Assembly: GCF_001953175.1 (NCBI RefSeq) | Contig: NZ_CP018258.1 | Span: 1,578,210 to 1,642,209, forward strand | Direction of reading: 5' to 3' | Source of the DNA: Dehalogenimonas formicexedens | GTDB taxonomy: Bacteria > Chloroflexota > Dehalococcoidia > Dehalococcoidales > Dehalococcoidaceae | DNA: 64,000 nt | Part shown: piece by piece, positions 49,765 to 57,170 of the stretch | Layout of the letters: every line of letters starts with the position of its first letter | Position numbering within the stretch: the stretch's first letter is position 1 | Notes under the pieces: model-generated | The model's input: only the letters and a program-made list of their open reading frames with translations | Told to the model about the DNA's origin: nothing | The model's database searches: none | Translations under genes and position numbers: made by a program

Positions 49765-50723
49765 GGCAACCTCCAACTGCATCTATTCGGATTATGGCAC
49801 CTTTTTTCGGACGGGCAAAAATGGTCTCCATTGACTGATACCGGTTCGAGTAATTCCAGTTGCGGGGCAAGCATACCGCACTCTTCACTGGGTACGGCAA
49901 GGAGAATCACCCTGTATGGCTCGAGACTTGAGGTAAATAACGGACGCACCAGGACCGCGGGGGAGTTTTCGATATGCGGGCTGCGCCACAAAAGCGATTT
50001 TCCGCCGGTAATGGCGGCGCACACCAGGGAGGCGGTCTCGGGTCGGCTATGGCGGGCCGGCGTCGGCTGCACCCAGCAAAGGTTTTTGGTCCGGCGAGCC
50101 CGTCCTGTTTTCACAACCACCGTCGCCACGAAATCATCAGCCTCAGCCTTCTCGGCGGCGGGAGTCTTCGGTTGGTGCTCGTACAGCGCCCCGATAAGCG
50201 GAATATCGGTGTGGTGCTGCCCTAGGGCGATCATCAGGCATTGATGCGAAAGTCCGAGTTCTTCGCCCAATTTTACAAGGTCGCATCCGGTCCTCCCCAC
50301 TTGCTCCAGAAAGAAGACCGACGGTATCAAGGCAGAAGCGGCGAAACGGTCGGCGTGCTGGCTGAGTTTGGGTTCAACCATCGGGCTAATGCCAGCGTCG
50401 ATAGCGCTGAGCTCTTTATGTATGATTTCAAAAAGCTCGTGGAAGATGTCGAACTTCTGAGTGCCGGTGCGGTCTTTAGCCGCGTAATGGATATGCCAGG
50501 ATCCCCTGGCCGACATGTTGGTGCCGCCACTGTCCAGGTAAACGACGCCCTCGATCTTGATATCGAATGAACGTATCAGTTCAAGGGTCTTTTTGAGGCT
50601 CGGCGTGCGGTCGATCCCGGCATAATCTCGAAATAAAGACGCCAATCTCACCGGGTCACCAGCATCCTGTCCCTCGCTAAGGGCAAAACGGCAGAACTCC
50701 ATGAGTCTATCAGAAACGGTCAT
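49761..50723 (-). CDS. ImmA/IrrE-like metallopeptidase homologue
   Basis: A 320-residue protein. Residues 40-150 follow the ImmA/IrrE layout (IDRTPSLKKTLELIRSFDI, then QKFDIFHELFEIIHKEL, then QHADRFAASALIPSVFFLEQ). The zinc motif HExxH appears as HELFE, with the second His replaced by Glu, although another His lies three residues on. The C-terminal 110 residues are unrecognised. In phages and ICEs such a protein cleaves the XRE repressor encoded next to it. Here it sits 15 bases after an XRE gene and overlaps the integrase. Proteolytic activity is uncertain. Confidence 0.72.
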   Translation of the reverse strand: MTVSDRLMEFCRFALSEGQDAGDPVRLASLFRDYAGIDRTPSLKKTLELIRSFDIKIEGVVYLDSGGTNMSARGSWHIHYAAKDRTGTQKFDIFHELFEIIHKELSAIDAGISPMVEPKLSQHADRFAASALIPSVFFLEQVGRTGCDLVKLGEELGLSHQCLMIALGQHHTDIPLIGALYEHQPKTPAAEKAEADDFVATVVVKTGRARRTKNLCWVQPTPARHSRPETASLVCAAITGGKSLLWRSPHIENSPAVLVRPLFTSSLEPYRVILLAVPSEECGMLAPQLELLEPVSVNGDHFCPSEKRCHNPNRCSWRLP

Positions 50724-50738
50724 GTAATCCCCCGGGTA

Positions 50739-51137
50739 CTAAATTGTGAGCAACTTCTTGCCGGTCAGGGTTTCGTAGACGATGACGATGCCGCGTTTGG
50801 CTTCGATGCTTAAGGTCTCGCCCCTGATACGGGTGCCGAGCTTATAGTCCGGGTCGGAAAGCACGTACTGGAAAGCGGCTTCGATTCGCTCGTCTTCGCT
50901 GGCCGTAACTTCGCGTTCGTCCAGGTAACCGGCCCTCATAAATAACTCCCTCGCCGTTACCTTATAGGCGGGAGCCAGTTTCTTGAGAATTTCCGGTCGA
51001 GGCGTCGGCTTTTCGCCTGTTTCTATCTGGGAGATATAGGCATTAGAAACGCCGCTTACCTTTTCGACTTCACGCATCGACATGCGCTGCCTCTCCCGGA
51101 GACTCCGCAGGTATTGACCAAAAGTGAGTTCTGCCAT
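50739..51137 (-). CDS. XRE-family repressor
   Basis: A 132-residue repressor. Residues 6-62 are a Cro/C1-type helix-turn-helix (GQYLRSLRERQRMSMREVEKVSGVSNAYISQIETG). The C-terminal part has a beta-rich stretch ending ETLTGKKLLTI. It is first in the leftward operon with the ImmA-like protein and recombinase, and faces a divergent promoter. The likely job is to keep the element quiescent and repress one or both promoters. Confidence 0.88.
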   Translation of the reverse strand: MAELTFGQYLRSLRERQRMSMREVEKVSGVSNAYISQIETGEKPTPRPEILKKLAPAYKVTARELFMRAGYLDEREVTASEDERIEAAFQYVLSDPDYKLGTRIRGETLSIEAKRGIVIVYETLTGKKLLTI

Positions 51138-51156
51138 TAGTCCTCACCTCTCTTTC

Positions 51157-51253
51157 AGCAAGCATTATAGCACTATGTGTTAATGATAGCAAGCACTTAT
51201 TTTCCACTACGATTGACAGATGCTTGACTTTCCCAGAAAGCTTGTTTTATAAT
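51157..51253. promoter_or_regulatory. Divergent control region of the element
   Basis: Leftward: TTGCTA (reads TAGCAA at 51187-51192) and TATAAT (reads ATTATA at 51164-51169) are 17 bases apart. Rightward: TTGACT (51224-51229) and TATAAT (51248-51253) are 18 apart. AGCAAGCA occurs at 51157-51164 and 51188-51195, 31 bp apart, and its complement core TGCTTG at 51221-51226. These repeats straddle both promoters and are candidate XRE operators. Confidence 0.6.
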
Positions 51254-51260
51254 GGGCGCC

Positions 51261-51419
51261 ATGCAGCAAGTCGTCGAGTCCTCACTGGAAGAACTTTTCA
51301 AGCATAACCCCGAGATTTTGAGGGTGTGCCGCGAGTTCGGGTGGGGCAAGATCGAGATTGCGGTCAAGGACGGTAAACCGGTGATGGTGACGGTCAGGCG
51401 AGAGATTAAACTCAGCTAA
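51261..51419 (+). CDS. DUF2292-like small protein
   Basis: A 52-residue protein. The second half (GWGKIEIAVKDGKPVMVTVRREIKL) resembles the DUF2292/YezD pattern, a small beta-hairpin protein. Its ATG lies only seven bases after a TATAAT box, so the transcript would be almost leaderless; no ribosome site is visible. It is the first gene of the rightward direction and is followed by a terminator. It could be an antirepressor or DNA-binding small protein; that is a guess. Confidence 0.6.
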   Translation: MQQVVESSLEELFKHNPEILRVCREFGWGKIEIAVKDGKPVMVTVRREIKLS

Positions 51420-51446
51420 CATTTAATCCGCCGAATCGAAAACGAT

Positions 51447-51485
51447 AGGCGCTTTGGGCTTAAAAGCCCGAGGCGCCTTTATTTT
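51447..51485 (+). terminator. Intrinsic terminator after the first rightward gene
   Basis: AGGCGC/GCGCCT (51447-51452, 51473-51478) and GGGCTT/AAGCCC (51456-51461, 51464-51469) form a two-part stem, followed by TTTATTTTT. It lies between the DUF2292-like gene and the next regulator and could be a point of antitermination. Confidence 0.75.
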
Positions 51486-51516
51486 TGCCACAAATCTTAC
51501 CAGGGGGATTGAGCGA

Positions 51517-51777
51517 ATGATTATCAAGGTAAGAGTGAACCAGCCGGCCGTCCTGCGGGCCATCGCCAGGCGAAACCTGTCCCAGAACGGGCTCGCCATT
51601 AAAGCCGGCATCAGCAGCGGATTTATCTCGCAAATCATGCGCGGTAGCCGCTACCCCTCCCCCATGGTACGGGAGAAACTTCAAAACGCACTGAGAGTCA
51701 CCTTCGACGATATTTTCATCATCGAGGAAGTCGAATGTGACGGCGCAGAAGCCCATGAAACAGCCAGGGCTAACTGA
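51517..51777 (+). CDS. Small helix-turn-helix regulator
   Basis: An 86-residue XRE-like protein. AIARRNLSQNGLAIKAGISSGFISQIMRGSRYPS is a clear helix-turn-helix of the Cro type, followed by a short helix (VREKLQNALRVTFDDIF) and an acidic tail. ATG 51517 has CAGGGGG upstream. It is opposite in direction to the C1-like repressor, the layout of a lambda-type switch, so a Cro or activator role for the rightward operon is plausible. Confidence 0.8.
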   Translation: MIIKVRVNQPAVLRAIARRNLSQNGLAIKAGISSGFISQIMRGSRYPSPMVREKLQNALRVTFDDIFIIEEVECDGAEAHETARAN

Positions 51778-52025
51778 TGGGTGCGCAAACAGCCGGTATT
51801 CACAAGGCCGAGCCGGTTGCATGTGAACCCCACCTTATCAAGCAGCGGATCCGCAACCTTATCGAACTCGCCATCATCATCGGCCGAAAAGAAGGCCTGA
51901 TAAAGAGTCACGAAGAAACCAAAATGAAAAAGGAGGAGCACCATGTCGCCAATCAAAGGGATCACCGGTGTCATCAGATTGCCCAGGCTGGGCAAGATCA
52001 GGCTCGGACTACGGAAGGAATCTAG
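51777..52025 (+). CDS. Small hypothetical protein overlapping the next gene
   Basis: An 82-residue frame whose ATG overlaps the preceding TGA (TGATG), suggesting coupling. Residues 19-52 are helical (HLIKQRIRNLIELAIIIGRKEG), and the rest is polar and lies inside the start of the gene at 51943, an overlap of 83 bases. I recognise no family. The long overlap makes the C-terminal part doubtful; the gene is plausible but not certain. Confidence 0.4.
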   Translation: MGAQTAGIHKAEPVACEPHLIKQRIRNLIELAIIIGRKEGLIKSHEETKMKKEEHHVANQRDHRCHQIAQAGQDQARTTEGI

Positions 52026-52923
52026 TGAGGGGTTTCCCTACCCGGTACCGACCGATTACTTCGTCTGCCCGGATGAGGTCAGGAAAATCTTCGGAGAAAA
52101 ACCCACCGAGCTTGCCATCATGCTGCCGACCGAAGACCCAAACCAGTGGGCAGGCCAGTACCTGCGGTGCTATTCGTCCTACCGCGGCCTCATCTGCCGC
52201 GGCGACGGCGAGACCGCCCTCGCCAGGGTGAATATAAAGACCGGCCGCATCGCCACCCATGAGGACGTAGAGACCGAGCTCAGGGAGATCACCTGTAGCC
52301 CGAAGACATGCGCTCATTATGAGACCCTCCGCTGCAAACGGGTGATGAATTTACAGTTCCTCATCCCCGACTGCCCCGGCCTGGGCGTCTACCAGCTCGA
52401 TACCAGTTCGTTTCATTCCATCGTCGGCATCAATTCAAGCCTTGAACTTGTTAAGGCCGTCTGCGGCCGGCTGTCGATGATCCCGTTGTCCCTGAGGCTC
52501 ATTGAGAAGGAAGTGGAGGTCGATGGGAAGAAAAAGACCGTCCGGGTTCTATCCCTGACTGCTTCATACACGCTGGCTGAAATCCAGAAATTCGCCCAAA
52601 TGCCGCCGGGCCAGGTGCTGGTTCTGCCGCCGCCTGACAGCGAGGCTCCAGACGACCTTTTCCCGGAGGCAGTAATCAGCAAGGAGAATGTCAGGCTCGA
52701 GGACGGCGTTACCGAACGCGACCTGATCAAACTTTGGGACCGGGCGAAGAGCAAGGTCTGGCAGCTCGATATCCGGGAGCACCAGCTCAAGGAGTGGTTT
52801 GAGAAGCACTGCCACGTCAACGTCGAAATGGACGACTTCAACTGGCCGCTGCCGCCGGCGAAATTCACCGCCGAAGGCCTTAACCGGTTCCTTAAAGCTG
52901 TCGACCGCGACGCCGCTTCCTAG
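51943..52923 (+). CDS. Candidate recombination directionality factor (gp3-like)
   Basis: A 326-residue protein. A middle cluster TCSPKTCAHYETLRCKR, then LQFLIPDCPGLGVYQLDTSSFHSIVGIN, recalls the Cys cluster and 'C-x-G-x-x-Q-L-x-T-x-S' block of phiC31 gp3-like directionality factors, which bind serine integrases and reverse their direction. The following LSLRLIEKEVEVDGKKKTVRVLSL is also of that type. A serine integrase in the same element supports the idea. AAGGAGGAG precedes ATG 51943. The assignment is from remembered pattern only. Confidence 0.45.
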   Translation: MSPIKGITGVIRLPRLGKIRLGLRKESSEGFPYPVPTDYFVCPDEVRKIFGEKPTELAIMLPTEDPNQWAGQYLRCYSSYRGLICRGDGETALARVNIKTGRIATHEDVETELREITCSPKTCAHYETLRCKRVMNLQFLIPDCPGLGVYQLDTSSFHSIVGINSSLELVKAVCGRLSMIPLSLRLIEKEVEVDGKKKTVRVLSLTASYTLAEIQKFAQMPPGQVLVLPPPDSEAPDDLFPEAVISKENVRLEDGVTERDLIKLWDRAKSKVWQLDIREHQLKEWFEKHCHVNVEMDDFNWPLPPAKFTAEGLNRFLKAVDRDAAS

Positions 52924-52936
52924 AGCGAATATCACC

Positions 52937-55225
52937 ATGAAAGACATGAGCGGTGAAAAGGCCGCTACTGGAGGCGTGTTCTCCGAGGCCGTGCCGGAGC
53001 TTCTGGAAAATCATCTGAAGCATCTTCTGGAAGAAACCGGCCTCGATCTCGACATCATCCGGGAGCGGAAATACCGGAGCATTGTGGGCAAAGCCGAGCT
53101 TGCCAGGCTCGGTTTTGCACCGGCACAACAACAGGTCCCCGGACTTTTGATTCCCCTCTGGGGCGTCGATGGTCAGGCAGCCGGTTGCCAGCTCCGGCCT
53201 GATAATCCTCGCACCAACAACCAAGGCAAGATAGTGAAGTACGAGCTCCCGGCCGGTTCGTCGAACCGCCTCGATTGCCCGCCTCGATGTCACAAAGCCC
53301 TCGGCAATCCGAAAGTTCCTCTCTGGATTACCGAGGGCTCGAAGAAGGCCGATGCCCTGGCTGGCCGCGGCGCCTGCGCCATATCCGTCACCGGCGTCTG
53401 GGGCTTCAAGGGCAAGAACGAGTTCGGCGGCGTCACCTTCCTCGCCGATTGGGATTACATCGCCCTCAAAGACCGCACTGTTTACCTCGCCTTCGACTCC
53501 GACATCGTCACCAAGGAGCCGGTAAGGAAAGCGCTGTCCCATGTCGCCGAGCATATCCGGCGCAAAGGGGCGAAAGTGCAAATCGTCCAACTGCCTCAGT
53601 TGGAAGGTCAGGGCAAAACAGGCATTGACGACTATCTGCTGCGACATTCCCTTGCCGATGCCGAAAAACTGGTTGGCGAGTTTAAGCTGGAAGAGGAAGA
53701 CCGGGAACGCTATGTCTCCGGCTTCGTCCTCCGCGATGGCACGGTGGGCGAGATGGTGGTCGACGAAGACGACCGTTATTTCATGGTTTCGGATGGCGGG
53801 GCAATCAAAAAGGTCTGGCAGTACGACACCTCGAAGGTGGCTTACTTGCCAACCGCTGATCCACTGGTCGGCCAGGTAGTGCACTTCGCCCCTGGCGCCA
53901 CGCCCTATGACTCCCAGGCAATCCTCTTCAGCGAGGTAAAGAACTTCATTCACCGTTATATGGAACTGCCGGCCGACTTCGAGGAGATCGCTTCGCTCTA
54001 TGTCCTTTTAAGCTGGGTATATGAGTTTGCCCCGTCGATTCCCTATCTCCGGGTGATTGGCGACTGGGGCACTGGCAAGACGCGCTTTTTGCAGGTCGTA
54101 GGCAGCGTCTGCTTCCGGCCGATGTTTGCCTCAGGCGCGACCACCCCGTCGCCGATCTTCCGCATCCTGGAACAATTCCGGGGAACGCTGGTGCTTGATG
54201 AAGCCGACTTCAAGGATTCTTCCGCCTGGACGGAGATGGTGAAGCTTCTCAATAACGGCTACCGGCCGGGTATGCCGGTCCTTCGAGCCGACAAGGAAAA
54301 CGGGAAATGGTTTCCGCGGGGCTACCAGGTGTTCGGCCCGAAACTTCTGTCGACCAGGTTTCCTTTCAGCGACGAGGCCCTGGAGAGCCGCTGCCTCACC
54401 TCCGAGATGATGCCTCTCACCCGCGACGACATCCCCCGGGTGCTGCCGGCATCGTTCGACAAGGAAGTCGGGACCCTGCGCTCAAAGCTGTTAACTTTTC
54501 GTCTTCATAATCTCTGTCGCCTGAAGGGCAAGACCTTTGGCAACGAACTTCTCGAACCGAACCTGCAGCCACGGCTTCAGGAGATCCTCATCCCGATGAA
54601 AGCGATGCTTAACGGCGACCATGCCATGGCGGAGGCGCTGGGCAGTTTCGTCCACCGGCTGCAGGAGTCGCTTTACACTAGGCGCCGGGAGAGCGATGCG
54701 GGACGGGTACTTGCCGCCATGATCGAACTGCACTTGAAAAATCAGGAACTGTCCCTCAAAAACATCGCCTTATACGCCAGCGCTATAGACGAAGAAGGGG
54801 CTCCGTTTAACCCGGAAAAGGCTGGCTGGCTGACCCGGCGACTGGGCTTTCAAAAAGAGAAGGGAAGCACCACCCGGCGAAGGGTGGTCTGCTGGGATCA
54901 GGCAAGGGTCGAAAGCCTGGTCAAGCAGTACGGCCTTGCGCTCGAAACCCCCGTATCGGTGGTAAAACCTTTCATTCCTTTCGAACCTTTCGAAACAGCT
55001 TCGGATTCCCCGAAAGGTTCTGCCGGCGAGGAAAAACCTTTCGCTGAAAAAGCCGGAAATATTGCGGATTTAGCTTCAAACGGGGCGAAAGGTTTGGAAA
55101 CCGCGGAAAAACCTTTCGAAAAACCTTTCAATCGTGAGCCTGAACGTGAGGCGAAAGGTTTGAAAGGTTCGAAAGGTTCTGAGCCGAATGCGGCGCCTCA
55201 TCATCAGCCGGAGGAAACTACATGA
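52937..55225 (+). CDS. Replication protein: DUF3854 (TOPRIM-like) plus helicase
   Basis: A 762-residue protein. Residues 30-260 fit DUF3854, a TOPRIM-like primase-associated domain (LWITEGSKKADAL; VYLAFDSDIVTKEPVR; KTGIDDYL). Residues 340-560 are an ATPase with Walker A in RVIGDWGTGKTRFLQV, Walker B in LVLDEADF and sensor residues in FGPKLLSTRFPF. The last 90 residues are a low-complexity tail of KPF and KG(L/S) units encoded by repeated octamers. The protein probably opens and primes the element's DNA. ATG 52937 was chosen over the frame's earlier start, which overlaps the previous gene. Confidence 0.78.
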   Translation: MKDMSGEKAATGGVFSEAVPELLENHLKHLLEETGLDLDIIRERKYRSIVGKAELARLGFAPAQQQVPGLLIPLWGVDGQAAGCQLRPDNPRTNNQGKIVKYELPAGSSNRLDCPPRCHKALGNPKVPLWITEGSKKADALAGRGACAISVTGVWGFKGKNEFGGVTFLADWDYIALKDRTVYLAFDSDIVTKEPVRKALSHVAEHIRRKGAKVQIVQLPQLEGQGKTGIDDYLLRHSLADAEKLVGEFKLEEEDRERYVSGFVLRDGTVGEMVVDEDDRYFMVSDGGAIKKVWQYDTSKVAYLPTADPLVGQVVHFAPGATPYDSQAILFSEVKNFIHRYMELPADFEEIASLYVLLSWVYEFAPSIPYLRVIGDWGTGKTRFLQVVGSVCFRPMFASGATTPSPIFRILEQFRGTLVLDEADFKDSSAWTEMVKLLNNGYRPGMPVLRADKENGKWFPRGYQVFGPKLLSTRFPFSDEALESRCLTSEMMPLTRDDIPRVLPASFDKEVGTLRSKLLTFRLHNLCRLKGKTFGNELLEPNLQPRLQEILIPMKAMLNGDHAMAEALGSFVHRLQESLYTRRRESDAGRVLAAMIELHLKNQELSLKNIALYASAIDEEGAPFNPEKAGWLTRRLGFQKEKGSTTRRRVVCWDQARVESLVKQYGLALETPVSVVKPFIPFEPFETASDSPKGSAGEEKPFAEKAGNIADLASNGAKGLETAEKPFEKPFNREPEREAKGLKGSKGSEPNAAPHHQPEETT
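54966..55178. repeat. Array of ten AACCTTTC/GAAAGGTT octamers
   Basis: AACCTTTC occurs at 54966, 54984, 55035, 55110 and 55122; its complement GAAAGGTT at 55012, 55087, 55153, 55162 and 55171. That is ten exact copies in 213 bases, five in each direction, inside the 3' end of the replication gene. The copies keep the codon frame and give KPF or KGL/KGS. The array could be an origin or protein-binding site. Confidence 0.75.
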
Positions 55226-55467
55226 AGAAGAAACGGACGCTTTATGAATGCGCCCATGCCAGAGTGCATGGCAAGAGGATTTTCTGCCGCAGGGGATTTC
55301 CTCTGTCCGACAAAGCCGGAAACGGCGGCATCGACATTATCCGGCTGGCCCGCGGTGAGCCGCTGGCGCTCGACATCTGTCAGGCTTGCCTCGATTTCAA
55401 CCGCCTGGGACCACCCGTCCCCGACGAGGAACGAGGGTGGCTTATAAAGAAAGAGGCCAAGAAATGA
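55222..55467 (+). CDS. Small Cys-containing protein
   Basis: An 81-residue protein with an ATG overlapping the preceding stop. Four cysteines (C-x10-C near residues 10-21, then CQAC near 53-56) could hold a zinc ion. The first half is basic (MKKKRTL). I recognise no family. It sits in the replication operon and is coupled at both ends (ATGA overlaps). Confidence 0.65.
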   Translation: MKKKRTLYECAHARVHGKRIFCRRGFPLSDKAGNGGIDIIRLARGEPLALDICQACLDFNRLGPPVPDEERGWLIKKEAKK

Positions 55468-55685
55468 TCGACTTCCTGGGCAGACTATATGAAAGTCTCT
55501 GGCGGAAAGTGGGCGGCAGACCTTGGACGGAGATCATCCGGGACGACCAGAAGAAATCGCCGCTCGTCTATATGCTTGTCTTCCTAGGGCTGGGAATACT
55601 TCTTGCCAGGATCGGCGGCAATTACTGGTGGCAGATCCTCGTTGGTTTCTTAATCGGTGTCTTATGCGGGCATTTCTGGTGGTGA
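55464..55685 (+). CDS. Small membrane protein
   Basis: A 73-residue protein. Residues 1-33 are polar and amphipathic, 34-49 and 55-70 are hydrophobic helices (YMLVFLGLGILLARIGG; WWQILVGFLIGVLCGHF). ATG 55464 overlaps the previous stop. Family unknown. Confidence 0.6.
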   Translation: MIDFLGRLYESLWRKVGGRPWTEIIRDDQKKSPLVYMLVFLGLGILLARIGGNYWWQILVGFLIGVLCGHFWW

Positions 55686-55687
55686 AC

Positions 55688-56047
55688 ATGGAAGAGCGTT
55701 TCAACCGGATCAAGCGCATGCAACTGGATCTGGCATATGAGCTTCAGTCCTTCATGGCCGATTGTTTTTCTAATGCCGCCGACCCGGCCGCTATCATCGG
55801 TTTCGCTCAGCGGCTCGGCATGGATATATCGGCAGCCCAAAGAACAGCGTCTTCAACTCAGCCGACTTTTGACCCCTACCGTATCCTCGGCTGCGACCGG
55901 TCCATGCCTCAGGAGCAGGTGAGGCGGCGTTATCTCGATCTCTTGCGGAAACTCCATCCCGACACCGCCGGTATCAAAGGTACTGAGTACCTGACTCAAC
56001 TTGTGACCGAGGCGTTCAGGAAAATCTCAAGCGAAAGGAGGTGGTGA
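55688..56047 (+). CDS. J-domain protein
   Basis: A 119-residue protein. The C-terminal 60 residues are a J domain: YRILGCDRSMPQEQVRRRYLDLLRKLHPDTAG, with the essential HPD, then LVTEAFRKISSERR. The N-terminal half is helical. J domains stimulate Hsp70 (DnaK); phage and plasmid forms recruit it to disassemble replication complexes. It is encoded between the replication protein and an AAA+ ATPase. An in-frame GTG six bases upstream is also possible. Confidence 0.8.
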   Translation: MEERFNRIKRMQLDLAYELQSFMADCFSNAADPAAIIGFAQRLGMDISAAQRTASSTQPTFDPYRILGCDRSMPQEQVRRRYLDLLRKLHPDTAGIKGTEYLTQLVTEAFRKISSERRW

Positions 56048-56048
56048 A

Positions 56049-56969
56049 ATGAAAGCTGACAACACCCTTGAACTTCTCACGGAGATCGCCCGGTTCGAGG
56101 CCTCGGTAGACATGGACAAGGACTACCGCATCGGCTGGGGCTGGCGGCATGTCCGGATCTGGCCGGCCACGCTTTCCAAGCTTTTCAAAGAAGGCTACCT
56201 CGAAAACGTCTTCCGCTCTAACTCCCACACCGGCTACCGGTTGAGCGAACTGGGCAAAAGCCTTCTTGCGGCTGAAAACACGCCGCCCCGGACGCACCAG
56301 GAGCCAAAACTGGCAACACCCAACTCTCTTTTCGATGACATCATAGGGCATGACGGCGTAAAAGAACTTCTCAGGGCGTCATTACTTGCCGAAAAGCCAG
56401 TGCATGTGCTCCTTACCGGGCCGCCGGCGCTGGCCAAGACGCTATTCCTCTGGGACATCGAAAGGGCGGGCGGCGAGAAAGCTATCTGGCTGGTGGGCTC
56501 GGCCACATCGAAAGCTGGACTATGGGACCTGGTGGCCGAGCGCGAGCCGTCGATACTCCTTATTGACGAGATCGACAAGATGAACGCCGCCGATACTGCC
56601 GCGCTTCTCACCATGATGGAAGGCGGGCGGTTGGTGCGGGCTAAGAGAGGCCGCGAGCTCAACTTAAACAACCCTCTCCGCGTGATCGCCGCTTCCAACC
56701 GCTGTGAAAAACTGTCGCCGGAACTTCGGTCGCGGTTCGCCATCCGGCAGCTCTTCCCATATGGCCGGGCGGAGTATCTCACGGTCGTAAAAGGCGTGTT
56801 GGTGCGATGCGAAGGCCTCAGTCCCGAGCTTGCTGAAGAGATCGCCCGCCGCCTGGACGGCCTCACCCAGAACGTTCGCGATGCCATCAGGGTGGCAAGA
56901 CTGGCGCCCCAACTCGGGGTAGAAAAAGCAATCAAATTATTGATCGGAGGAAACGAAGGTGAAAAGTGA
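56049..56969 (+). CDS. AAA+ ATPase with winged-helix N-terminus
   Basis: A 306-residue protein. Residues 1-80 look like a winged helix (WPATLSKLFKEGYLENVFRSNSHTGYRLSE). The AAA+ domain has Walker A GPPALAKT (near 123), Walker B ILLIDEIDK, sensor 1 in VIAASNRCE and an Arg-rich SPELRSRF. The pattern is closest to RuvB/MoxR-like helicases or remodelers. In this position it probably loads or moves the replication machinery. AGGAGGTGG precedes ATG 56049. Confidence 0.85.
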   Translation: MKADNTLELLTEIARFEASVDMDKDYRIGWGWRHVRIWPATLSKLFKEGYLENVFRSNSHTGYRLSELGKSLLAAENTPPRTHQEPKLATPNSLFDDIIGHDGVKELLRASLLAEKPVHVLLTGPPALAKTLFLWDIERAGGEKAIWLVGSATSKAGLWDLVAEREPSILLIDEIDKMNAADTAALLTMMEGGRLVRAKRGRELNLNNPLRVIAASNRCEKLSPELRSRFAIRQLFPYGRAEYLTVVKGVLVRCEGLSPELAEEIARRLDGLTQNVRDAIRVARLAPQLGVEKAIKLLIGGNEGEK

Positions 56970-57071
56970 ATCGGAGATTAGGCAGAAGCTGAACGGATCC
57001 GCGGCGACTCGCCAGACGATGGGGAGGGGGTGACCCCCGGGGAAAAGGAGGCCGGGACATGAGGGCAATTT

Positions 57072-57111
57072 CGGGTATTCACAGGCGGGTATCTACAGCG
57101 GGTATTCACAC
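57072..57111 (+). repeat. Three tandem 13-bp repeats before the C2H2 gene
   Basis: CGGGTATTCACAG (57072-57084), CGGGTATCTACAG (57086-57098) and CGGGTATTCACAC (57099-57111) sit about 60 bases before the C2H2 zinc-finger gene, in the only spacer of the operon longer than 100 bases (56970-57170). They may be an operator, possibly for that protein itself. Confidence 0.55.
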
Positions 57112-57170
57112 TGTAGGCACGGCCTGTACGTTCCACAGGAAGTTACGGCACCGGTTACAGGAGGCAGGAA

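Noticed and set aside
56959-57031. A 23-codon frame starting GTG at the end of the AAA+ gene
   Set aside because: It is too short and featureless to support as a gene, although it overlaps the previous stop.
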